Shown in pieces: positions 1 through 7,369 of a stretch of DNA of 18,288 nucleotides. The stretch is from contig CALHUZ010000449.1 of the NCBI GenBank assembly GCA_938039305.1, positions 1 to 18,288 on the forward strand, in the 5' to 3' direction. The translations under genes and the position numbers were made by a program. The notes below the pieces were generated by a model, which was not told the origin of the DNA, made no database searches, and saw only the letters and a program-made list of their open reading frames with translations. Within the stretch, counting starts at the first letter, position 1. Every line of letters starts with the position of its first letter. Origin of the DNA: an uncultured Saprospiraceae bacterium (GTDB lineage: Bacteria; Bacteroidota; Bacteroidia; Chitinophagales; Saprospiraceae).

Positions 1-830
1 CCAGTTACCTTATCTATCAATCCTGTGACCACTACAGCCGCATCTAATACAAAGAATGGAATTGTGAAGCCGAAAGTCTTAAGGCTAAGTGAGTCTGCTA
101 TATGCCCCAGAAAGTCCTTCATCATATGGATCCGACCATCACTTACGAAGTAGGATTTACCATTGATATTTGAGGTGACAGCATCAATCACTACTCTAAC
201 TAAATCCTTGACATAGACGAATGAGTACTTGATCTGTGCATCACCTACTGAAGGTGTCACTCTGAAGCGTTTGACGGTTTGCCAGAATTCAAATAAGTCC
301 TTTTCACCTGGGCCAAATACAGCCGTTGGTCGAAGTATGAGAAGAGGGAGTCCAGATATCTCAAGCAAACCCTTTTCTGCTCTAAGTTTGCTGAGCCCAT
401 AGGTGGTACGAGGAGAAGGTTTTATATCATTGTTAACAACACCTTCATCGGTATCATCAGCACTGCCATAGGCTTCGATACTTGATATGAAAAGAAATTT
501 TTTCAAATTATCTCCTAATGTCTCCAGTGCGATTTTTGCAAAATCAATAGTGTATTCACTATTCACCTTGAAGTAGATACTGTCTTGATGTGTTCTTGTG
601 ACGCCTGCATTATGAATGATCATATCGAAAGAGTTCTCTTTTAGCATTTGCCGAAGAGCATCATGATCTGTAAAGTCAAGATTCACAAACTTGATACGGT
701 CATCTTGCAAGAACTTTTTACTTGAAGTGGATCGAATGCCAGCGTAAGTGTCAAGGCCTCTTTTGAGACACTCTTTGACTAACCAGCTTCCTACAAAGCC
801 GCTGGCACCAGTGATGAGGATCTTAGACAT
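1..830 (-). CDS. NAD-dependent epimerase/dehydratase-type reductase, probable ceramide (3-oxo) reductase; partial at C-terminus
   Basis: The reading frame opens with ATG at 830 and stays open to the window edge (276 complete codons), so the C-terminus, probably some 50 residues, is missing. An extended-SDR Rossmann motif TGASGFVGS lies at residues 7-15 (GxxGxxG at 8-14). The catalytic YxxxK is Tyr144-Gly-Leu-Ser-Lys148, preceded by a substrate-loop serine region (FLFISSIEAYG). The gene starts inside the end of the GNAT gene (8-nt overlap, ATGTCTAA), so the two are almost certainly co-translated. In Caulobacter an NAD-dependent epimerase-like enzyme (CerR) reduces 3-oxo-ceramide after N-acylation. 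Position right after SPT-like and GNAT genes supports the same role here. The family alone would only justify 'sugar epimerase/SDR'; the ceramide assignment rests on context. Confidence 0.85.
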   Translation of the reverse strand, partial: MSKILITGASGFVGSWLVKECLKRGLDTYAGIRSTSSKKFLQDDRIKFVNLDFTDHDALRQMLKENSFDMIIHNAGVTRTHQDSIYFKVNSEYTIDFAKIALETLGDNLKKFLFISSIEAYGSADDTDEGVVNNDIKPSPRTTYGLSKLRAEKGLLEISGLPLLILRPTAVFGPGEKDLFEFWQTVKRFRVTPSVGDAQIKYSFVYVKDLVRVVIDAVTSNINGKSYFVSDGRIHMMKDFLGHIADSLSLKTFGFTIPFFVLDAAVVVTGLIDKVT

Positions 831-1959
831 TTGTAAAGTCGTATCTATACAATCGGTATGTCTTATAGAGATCAGCGTTTAGCTTCTGTGCAGAAGTATT
901 CATCTCCTTATTATTTTCCAATACCCAGGAGACTTCACCTGCTATGACTTTAGACTTCTTGGCTTGCAAGATATTTTTAGCAAAGAATATAGCTTCTATG
1001 CCCTTTCTGCGATATTCTTGCATCACACCGAGAGCTATAATTCTGACGTACTTTGTCTTTCTCCGTTGTCTAAGAAGCTTTATAATATTGAAAGGAAAGA
1101 GTCTTCCTTTCTTGAAGTTTTTAGTTATCTCATTGATATTGAAAAGGGTTACCCCAAATGCAATAGGTACTCCCTTGTCTTCTGCGATATAACACCAGTC
1201 CGGGCTGAGAATAAGTTTAAGCTCACTCGCGAGATGTGCAGTTTCGCGATCAGTCATCGGGACAAATCCCCAATTTTCTGACCAAGCGTTGTTCCATATT
1301 TTACGGACGTGCTCTACATCTTCTTTTAGACTCTTAGGTGTTATTGATCTGAAAGTAATTCCTTGACGAGTGAGCCGCTCTTCTAAAGATTGGGCTAAGC
1401 GAATAGATTTCTCTGAGACTTTGTCGGTATAGAGGATGTAAGCGAGAAAATCCATCTCCTTCTTAAATCCATATTGCTCAACATGTTTTTGATAATAAGG
1501 ATAGTTATAAGTCATCATTACTTTAGGCGCCTCATGAAAGCCGTCTACGAGTAAGCCTGCAGTATCGTTTGTACTGAAGTTAGTAGGCCCAATGATGCCT
1601 TTGACGCCTTTAGATTTAAGCCACTTGGCAGCTTCATCGAATAGAGCTTTGCAGACTTCAAAATCATCTATGATATCAAAGAATCCAAAGAATCCGATAT
1701 TGTCTTTATGATAATCGTTGTAGTTGTTGTTGAGGATAGCAGATACTCTGCCGACCACCTTGCCGTTCTGTTTGGCTAAAAAAGAAGCTACCTCTGAATG
1801 TTCAAAGAATGGGTTCTTTTTGCGATCGAACAGTTCCTTTTGCGCCATGTAAAGTTCGGGCACATAATGTTCGTCATCTTGATATAGATCATGTGGGAAG
1901 TCGATGTATTCCTTTAGGAGCTTTTTGTTAGTTCCTACAGGGATGATATCAACCTTCAT
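823..1959 (-). CDS. GNAT-fold N-acyltransferase, probable bacterial ceramide synthase (bCerS-like)
   Basis: A 378-residue soluble protein with no signal peptide. It has two GNAT-like halves. The N-terminal half contains GFFGFFD (about 90-96) and a GIIGPTNFSTND stretch (121-132). The C-terminal half has an acyl-CoA/phosphopantetheine-loop motif EYRRKGIEA (315-323) and a following NKEMN motif (350-354) typical of GNAT beta5/alpha4. This size and architecture match the acyltransferases that replace eukaryotic ceramide synthases in bacteria. Those enzymes N-acylate 3-ketosphinganine (or its sulfonate analogue) using acyl-CoA or acyl-ACP. The start overlaps the SPT-like gene by 11 nt, and the end overlaps the reductase by 8 nt. 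The function is inferred from family plus operon order; the two-GNAT architecture itself is read from the sequence. Confidence 0.85.
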   Translation of the reverse strand: MKVDIIPVGTNKKLLKEYIDFPHDLYQDDEHYVPELYMAQKELFDRKKNPFFEHSEVASFLAKQNGKVVGRVSAILNNNYNDYHKDNIGFFGFFDIIDDFEVCKALFDEAAKWLKSKGVKGIIGPTNFSTNDTAGLLVDGFHEAPKVMMTYNYPYYQKHVEQYGFKKEMDFLAYILYTDKVSEKSIRLAQSLEERLTRQGITFRSITPKSLKEDVEHVRKIWNNAWSENWGFVPMTDRETAHLASELKLILSPDWCYIAEDKGVPIAFGVTLFNINEITKNFKKGRLFPFNIIKLLRQRRKTKYVRIIALGVMQEYRRKGIEAIFFAKNILQAKKSKVIAGEVSWVLENNKEMNTSAQKLNADLYKTYRLYRYDFTNV

Positions 1960-3157
1960 GTACTCGTTGAGCGGCTAATTCGAAAATGCCCAACTGCTTA
2001 GCACACTTGTGTATTTTGGCAACAGCTTCATCTATCTGCTCAAATGTGTGAGAAGCCATTAGCGAGAATCTCAACATAGACGAACTGCTCGCTACTGCTG
2101 GAGAACACACAGGATTCACAAATACACCTTCTTCGAGAAGTAGTTTTGTTATATGGAAAGTCTTGTAGTCATCTCTGATGAAGATAGGAATGATAGGCGT
2201 CACTGTCTCGCCAGTGTCAAATCCATACTCCGCTAAGACTTTCATAGCATATCGAGTATTACTCCATAGCTTCTCAAGTCGCTCAGGCTCTTGCTCCATA
2301 ATATCAAGAGCAGCTAATGCACTTGCAGCATTTGCAGGAGCGATACTCGCACTGAATATCAAAGATCTTGCATTATGCTTTAAGAAGTTGATTGTATCGT
2401 TATCAGCAGCTATAAAACCACCAATACTTGCAAGAGACTTACTGAAAGTCCCCATGATTAAGTCTACTTTATCCGTTAGGCCAAAATGATTAGCTGTTCC
2501 TCTTCCGTTCTTACCCATCACACCGAGGCCATGAGCATCATCTACCATGATATTGGCATTGTATTTTTCAGCGAGTTTAGTGATCTCTGGTAGGTTAGCT
2601 AAATCCCCTTCCATACTAAATACGCCGTCCACAGCTATTATTTTCACTTTATCTGGTGCACATTTCGAAAGCACCTTTTCTAAAGATGCCATATCGTTGT
2701 GACGATACTTCAGCACTTTAGAGAATGACAATCTTGATCCATCTATGATACATGCATGATCTAGCTCATCTATGATGATATAATCATGACGCCCAGAAAT
2801 AGAAGAAAGTACACCTAAGTTGACCTGAAAACCTGTTGAGAATACCAATGCATCATCTTTACCGACAAACTTGGCTAATCTGCGTTCTAGTTCAAGGTGA
2901 AGATCAAGTGTTCCGTTAAGAAACCTAGATCCAGCACATCCAGATCCATACTTATCAATGGCTGCCTTTGATGCTTCTTTTAATTTCGGATGAATCGTTA
3001 ATCCAAGGTAGCTGTTAGATCCAAACATGAGGATATCTTTACCGTCTATCTTGACTACAGTATCCTGCTCAGATTCTATCGTTCTAAAGAAGGGATATAT
3101 GCCCATATCTTGAATCCTCTGTGGGACATCATAGGCTTTCATACGTTCCTTAAGCAT
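1949..3157 (-). CDS. spt: Serine palmitoyltransferase-like alpha-oxoamine synthase
   Basis: A 402-residue PLP enzyme of the alpha-oxoamine synthase family (SPT, KBL, BioF, HemA). Visible signatures are GSNSYLGL (46-53), YGSGCAGSR (70-78), the PLP-stacking His134 in DHACIIDG, Asp206 and His209 in DDAHG, and the Schiff-base Lys240 in GTFSKSLASIGG. The spacings 134-206-209-240 equal those of the soluble Sphingomonas paucimobilis SPT (159-231-234-265), from memory of that enzyme. It would condense L-serine with an acyl thioester to give 3-ketosphinganine in the cytosol. A paralogous use, cysteate as substrate for sulfonolipids (CFAT/SulA type), cannot be excluded, because those enzymes share the fold and the GNAT/SDR neighbours. 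A 72-nt gap without a promoter-like box separates it from the hydroxylase gene upstream. Confidence 0.9.
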   Translation of the reverse strand: MLKERMKAYDVPQRIQDMGIYPFFRTIESEQDTVVKIDGKDILMFGSNSYLGLTIHPKLKEASKAAIDKYGSGCAGSRFLNGTLDLHLELERRLAKFVGKDDALVFSTGFQVNLGVLSSISGRHDYIIIDELDHACIIDGSRLSFSKVLKYRHNDMASLEKVLSKCAPDKVKIIAVDGVFSMEGDLANLPEITKLAEKYNANIMVDDAHGLGVMGKNGRGTANHFGLTDKVDLIMGTFSKSLASIGGFIAADNDTINFLKHNARSLIFSASIAPANAASALAALDIMEQEPERLEKLWSNTRYAMKVLAEYGFDTGETVTPIIPIFIRDDYKTFHITKLLLEEGVFVNPVCSPAVASSSSMLRFSLMASHTFEQIDEAVAKIHKCAKQLGIFELAAQRVHEG

Positions 3158-3229
3158 AAAATGAATTTTTAGACAGCTGTGATTATGTGGTTTAACAGCG
3201 CGAATATAGTGATATAATTTTAGAGAGGC

Positions 3230-3895
3230 TTACGCTTTAGCCTCAATTGGGCTACGTTTTTGAGCCCCTTTTTCTTCTTTGAAGTTACTTCTGACGATAT
3301 AGTCCCATAAAGGACTACTTACTCCAAATCCATGATCAGGATCGACATAGTGGTGCTTTAAGTGATGTGTTTTCAGAGTATTCCATAATTTACCTTTTAC
3401 CTCAAGATGATGTATGGCATAATGAAACATGTCATAGACGAGATAGCCGACTAAAAATGCGGCAAAGAATATATAGAACCCCGGATTGGGTATAAACGAA
3501 CTCCAGATAAAGTAAAATCCTGTTGCTAGAGGTATACTCACTGAAGGAGGTAGTACTAATCTTAGTCTGTCACAAGGATAATCATGATGCACTCCATGAA
3601 ATATAAAATGCAACTTCTTACCCCATTCAGAGGTCGGATGAAAATGAAAGATGAACCTGTGCATGATGTACTCTGTTAATGTCCAGGCAAGAAAGCCTAA
3701 CATCATCCAAGCAAAAGCATCTATAAATCCGATTCCTTGAGTACTCACAGCTAAATATATGAAGTAGGCTATCGTAGGAATAAAGATGAATAAAGGAACA
3801 CTGAAGTGCACCTTAGACAAGACTTCCATCCATCCCCTTTCAAAGAGACGTATTGACTCTGGACTATTAGAGACGTACAACTTCTTATTTGTCAT
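3230..3895 (-). CDS. Fatty acid 2-hydroxylase-like (sterol desaturase superfamily) membrane di-iron enzyme
   Basis: 221 residues with hydrophobic membrane segments around 31-50, 58-78, 120-136 and 139-155. The histidine boxes follow the FA2H/Scs7 pattern: HRFIFH (79-84), HFIFHGVHH (96-104) with RLVLPP following (112-117), HYAIHH (158-163) and HHLKHHY (177-183) followed by FGVSSPLWDY (190-199). FA2H enzymes put a 2(R)-hydroxyl on the N-acyl chain of ceramides. The N-terminal cytochrome b5 domain of eukaryotic FA2H is absent (no HPGG), so electrons must come from another protein. The ATG overlaps the DUF4833 stop (ATGA), implying translational coupling. Location before the SPT-like gene makes sphingolipid 2-hydroxylation the best reading; the substrate is inferred. 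Confidence 0.9.
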   Translation of the reverse strand: MTNKKLYVSNSPESIRLFERGWMEVLSKVHFSVPLFIFIPTIAYFIYLAVSTQGIGFIDAFAWMMLGFLAWTLTEYIMHRFIFHFHPTSEWGKKLHFIFHGVHHDYPCDRLRLVLPPSVSIPLATGFYFIWSSFIPNPGFYIFFAAFLVGYLVYDMFHYAIHHLEVKGKLWNTLKTHHLKHHYVDPDHGFGVSSPLWDYIVRSNFKEEKGAQKRSPIEAKA

Positions 3896-4419
3896 TTTTC
3901 AATCATTATGATTCTGTAGTGATCTTCTCCGGTATTCGCATCAGCTCCGAAAAGCTCGATGTATTTAACATCAGGGAATACTCCATATTCTACAGCGTAA
4001 ACATAAATATACTTAAGCGCTATAGTTTGGCCTTCATGCTGATAAACGACTCTATACCTATCCGTATCAGCTATCTTATTGACGTAGAAATTCAGTTCCT
4101 TATACGATACAAATCTAAACCTGTAAAGTTCATTGGAGATCTTATCAGAATCATAGCCATAGGCCAGCCGGCTTTGAAATTCGTTGAGCTCCTTGCGGAC
4201 ACCACCTTCGGTAAAGCGAATCCAATAGGCGTCCATCGGTAGATCGTCAGAGATCAGACCTTCTGATGTCCGATTGACCCTGTAGACGATAGCATCTTGA
4301 TTTTGATTACGTTGGATATAAAATAGAAGATCTGGATCTTCAGGTGGTGTAGGATACCAAGAAGGTCTACCCTGTGAACCAGGGTCAATGAAAATTTTCT
4401 TTTTTAACTCGTGTTCCAC
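3892..4419 (-). CDS. DUF4833 domain-containing protein, GTG start; first gene of the sphingolipid operon
   Basis: A 175-residue protein of unknown function. I recognise the DUF4833 pattern: LLFYIQRNQNQDAIVYRVN (31-49), DAYWIRFTEGG (63-73), FQSRLAYGYD (81-90) and FVSYKELNFYV (103-113). It is beta-rich and polar, has no cysteine, no transmembrane segment and no signal peptide, so it is probably cytosolic. The start is GTG: an in-frame TAA lies four codons upstream and the next in-frame ATG is only at residue 62. Its TGA overlaps the hydroxylase ATG. No redox motif (heme b5 HPGG, ferredoxin Cys set) is visible, so it is unlikely to be the hydroxylase's electron donor. A lipid-binding or scaffolding role is conceivable, but nothing in the sequence proves it. 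Confidence 0.8.
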   Translation of the reverse strand: MEHELKKKIFIDPGSQGRPSWYPTPPEDPDLLFYIQRNQNQDAIVYRVNRTSEGLISDDLPMDAYWIRFTEGGVRKELNEFQSRLAYGYDSDKISNELYRFRFVSYKELNFYVNKIADTDRYRVVYQHEGQTIALKYIYVYAVEYGVFPDVKYIELFGADANTGEDHYRIIMIEK

Positions 4420-4438
4420 TATATCACTTTAGGCCATT

Positions 4439-4446
4439 CAAAGGTA
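4439..4446 (-). promoter_or_regulatory. Candidate -7 box of the sphingolipid operon
   Basis: The minus strand reads TACCTTTG here, a perfect match to the Bacteroidota -7 consensus TAnnTTTG, 19 nt before the GTG of the DUF4833 gene. No TTG sits at the expected -33 spacing (the nearest is 31 nt away), so the call rests on the -7 box and its placement. If real, the mRNA leader is only about 13 nt. Confidence 0.45.
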
Positions 4447-4523
4447 GTTGATTTTTACTTTCTCAGGTATAAGATATCAAGACATTAGTGCTTTTAAGAT
4501 AGCCGCTGTCCCAGTTCAAATTG

Positions 4524-7094
4524 TCAGAATTCAACTTTGAATCGTGCCCTGATGCCTAATCCTTTAGTATTGAAAAGCGAAGGAACGTTAGGTTGATCAA
4601 GATAACTGAATCGCTTTACAAGGTCAATACGCAAGACTTTGAAGATATTTGTCAGTCCAACACTACCTTCAATATAAGGTCCATCTGTGAACAAATAGGT
4701 CAGAGAAGTCCCATCTTCATTCTTATCAAACTCAGCAATTCCATCTGATATAGTTGGGTTGTTAGAATCTCTTAGTGAGCCGTATACCATCTTAAAGGTT
4801 GCGACTTCTCTTAATTTTAATTTTTTAAAAAGAGGGAGGCGGTTAAAGATGAATCCTTTGAAAAAATGCTCTGCTCTGATAAATATTTGTTGATCGCTCA
4901 CAAATTCTAAGAAGTTCATCATGTTAAATGACTCTCGCTGGTAAGCAAAAGATTGATTAGCCGCAGGGATGAATAATTCAGTATATGGAAGATCTCCCCA
5001 TAGCTTAGTTACTTCTAAACCGAAGTTGGTATGGCCCAATATACTCATGTTGAATCTTTTGAAAAATCCAAATTCTAATTTATGAAACCCATAGTTACTT
5101 CCTAATAATCCTTCGATTGATGTTTCATATCGAAGCGTCCATATTGGATGTTCATTGATGATAGGTCTTCGATATTGTCGCCCTTGTATGAATTGCTTGT
5201 TAGGTGCATATTCGAGTGCTAGACCAATCGTAGTGGTCTCTATCTCATCAATGAATTCACGGACGTCATTCTCGCCGAGATATGACAATTCCAAATCTCC
5301 GTAAGGTCTCCTGTTTTTGTCAGCAATGGTTATATCATATGCAAATCCAGGTGTCTCCTTGGTATATTGTAATCGAAGTTCTCGATCTAAGAACATATTA
5401 TTTGTCGCTCCTCGTCTTAAAGAAAGAAGCACATTGTCTTGTTGTAAAAATTGTAAATCTTGACCAGGGAAAGTCACATCATTTTGATAGATGACTCGTA
5501 GATAATGTCTAGGATTTCGCTTCCAGTCTTTATTGAAACTGTAAGTAAGTCCACCTTTATATTTTGCTCGCTTGTCTCTAAACCCATAAGCTCCATAGCC
5601 GTCTATGAATAGGTTTTTACTAAAGTTAAGATTAGTTTCTCCACCGATTCTTAGACGAGATCCTTCTACTTGATTGAAACTATAAAATGTAGGGAGAGGC
5701 CCTATATCAAAACGAGGAAGAGGTATGTATCCACTTGATAGTATTCTGATCCCTGTAACTAATCTTTTATAGGCGGGCATACTGATGAGCGTATCAATCA
5801 TCTCATATAAATCATCTTGAGTTTCTGTCAGTGATACGATGCGATTGTCATCCCACCATTCTTCTTTATATTCAAGTGCATCTTCTGCAATTATGATTTT
5901 CTCTATGTGATTATAGATGTCGGGATTAGGATGTTTTTTAAAATCAAAATTGTCATAACCGATTGTCCTCGTTCCAAAAAAACCAATTCCGTTTTTTGCT
6001 ACACTATAATCAACAACTACTTCATCTTTTGTTAAAACAAAAGAACCATCTTCAAGAGGTTCAAAATCTTGATTGACTCGAATATCATTTATAAAATTAA
6101 GATGGATGTCACCTATGATTCCAAAGTCAGCACGCGTGACAGTATGACTCTCGTCATTAGAAACATAGAGGTCACCTGTAAAGCCAAAATTAGCCTTGTT
6201 TTTTGGTATAAATCCAAGCCGGATACTACTCATTCCATTCACCATGGTTGTATCCAATATGTAGAATCTATAAAAGTTGATAGCGAGAGGAGATATAGGA
6301 CTTATGAAACTATGATCTAAGAGCGGGATTGTATTGTCATAAATATCTATGTCCTTGTAAAGGAATTCTATCACATCATTGATGCTCTTATCATCCATCT
6401 GTTCATCGAACTTCGTTAACTTGATTGCCTTCTGATATTCTTTACGAGCTTCGGGTGATTTTCTATAGACTACTTCGCTTTTCACTTCTCTTAGAAAGAC
6501 AGGTAAGAATACTTTTCCGTTGACATTTGAAGTGTCGATGTAATCCCAAAGAATGTCAAAACTGTTAAAGATTTTACGGTCTTTGAAATTTTCGGTGATG
6601 TTGTTCAGATCAATTTGAATTTTTTCATGTTGATCGAAAGCATAAAAATCCTTTCCTTCTATTCTATTGTCTTTTTTATTTGCGATGACCTTTCTCATAA
6701 GGTCGACAGCGGGGTTATTCTTCTTGCTATATCTACCACGCTTAGCCACGACAACAACGTTCTTAAGCGTTAGCTCCTTTTTAGTCAATCTAATTTCTAT
6801 GTTCCTGGTTTTTTCTTCCTTGTTAATGAAAATGCAAGATTCGTTGAATCCCAAGAAGTTAGCACAAAGTGAATCGGAGACAAATCGTGATTCTATCTCA
6901 AAAGAACCATCTAAGTCAGTTGCGGTACCTACGCTCGTTCCTTTAAATATTACATTGACAAAGGCAAGTGCTTCGCCTGTCTGATCATCGTAGATTTTAC
7001 CGGAAACTTTCGTTACACCCTGACCTTGTATTTGTGCTAAACATATAAAGGATAAGGTTAGGAAAAGTAAGAGTCTCTTCATCGATTTAATCAT
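4524..7094 (-). CDS. DUF5686 outer-membrane beta-barrel protein with carboxypeptidase-regulatory-like N-domain
   Basis: The open frame reaches 7220, but the signal peptide MKRLLLFLTLSFICLAQIQG begins at 7082, with MIKS just before it at 7094. I place the start at one of these two ATGs, giving 852-856 residues. After the signal comes a CarboxypepD_reg-like beta-sandwich (about 26-100 from the 7082 start; VSGKIYDDQTGEALAFVNV, GTATDLDGSFEI). DUF5686 follows, from the NVVVVAKRGRYSKKNNPAVDLM region to the end. The C-terminus is a series of amphipathic strands ending in phenylalanine (RARFKVEF), as in outer-membrane barrels. It is probably an outer-membrane protein of unknown cargo or role. It lies 104 nt upstream of the DUF4833 gene on the same strand, so read-through into the lipid operon is possible, although that operon has its own promoter-like box. 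The function of DUF5686 is not known to me. Confidence 0.85.
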   Translation of the reverse strand: MIKSMKRLLLFLTLSFICLAQIQGQGVTKVSGKIYDDQTGEALAFVNVIFKGTSVGTATDLDGSFEIESRFVSDSLCANFLGFNESCIFINKEEKTRNIEIRLTKKELTLKNVVVVAKRGRYSKKNNPAVDLMRKVIANKKDNRIEGKDFYAFDQHEKIQIDLNNITENFKDRKIFNSFDILWDYIDTSNVNGKVFLPVFLREVKSEVVYRKSPEARKEYQKAIKLTKFDEQMDDKSINDVIEFLYKDIDIYDNTIPLLDHSFISPISPLAINFYRFYILDTTMVNGMSSIRLGFIPKNKANFGFTGDLYVSNDESHTVTRADFGIIGDIHLNFINDIRVNQDFEPLEDGSFVLTKDEVVVDYSVAKNGIGFFGTRTIGYDNFDFKKHPNPDIYNHIEKIIIAEDALEYKEEWWDDNRIVSLTETQDDLYEMIDTLISMPAYKRLVTGIRILSSGYIPLPRFDIGPLPTFYSFNQVEGSRLRIGGETNLNFSKNLFIDGYGAYGFRDKRAKYKGGLTYSFNKDWKRNPRHYLRVIYQNDVTFPGQDLQFLQQDNVLLSLRRGATNNMFLDRELRLQYTKETPGFAYDITIADKNRRPYGDLELSYLGENDVREFIDEIETTTIGLALEYAPNKQFIQGRQYRRPIINEHPIWTLRYETSIEGLLGSNYGFHKLEFGFFKRFNMSILGHTNFGLEVTKLWGDLPYTELFIPAANQSFAYQRESFNMMNFLEFVSDQQIFIRAEHFFKGFIFNRLPLFKKLKLREVATFKMVYGSLRDSNNPTISDGIAEFDKNEDGTSLTYLFTDGPYIEGSVGLTNIFKVLRIDLVKRFSYLDQPNVPSLFNTKGLGIRARFKVEF

Positions 7095-7194
7095 AAAAAT
7101 AGGTAAGTGATTGGATGCAGTGCTGGTTATGATAAGACATAACGCATAACAGGATGAAAAAGGTTGTAGAAAACGAAACAAATTGTTGATAACC

Positions 7195-7225
7195 CAAAAA
7201 TATATATAAGAAAAGACCAAGACAA
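7195..7225 (-). promoter_or_regulatory. Promoter for the DUF5686 gene (TTG-N20-TATTTTTG)
   Basis: On the minus strand a TTG at 7225-7223 is followed after 20 nt by TATTTTTG (7202-7195), a full match to the Bacteroidota sigma-ABfrI consensus TTG-N(17-23)-TAnnTTTG. It leaves a leader of about 95-105 nt before the ATG at 7094 or 7082. This supports starting the protein downstream of 7195 rather than at 7220. Confidence 0.6.
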
Positions 7226-7369
7226 GGCTATTTGTGCTTATTAGTCTAAAAATAGGTGTGACGTGTCATAATATGATCTTGAATGACGAAGAATACGGTC
7301 GTTTAAACAGAGTGATGGGACATGATTATATGACTATCTTTCTATATTGCCCAATCTAAAATCATAGAC

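Noticed and set aside
3889..4242. Plus-strand open frame of 117 codons antisense to the DUF4833 gene
   Set aside because: It has no recognisable domain or promoter and lies wholly within a well-supported minus-strand gene; it is a shadow frame.
7095..7220. N-terminal extension of the DUF5686 protein to the ATG at 7220
   Set aside because: The added residues precede a clear signal peptide, and a consensus promoter at 7195-7225 overlaps this stretch, so it is leader rather than coding.
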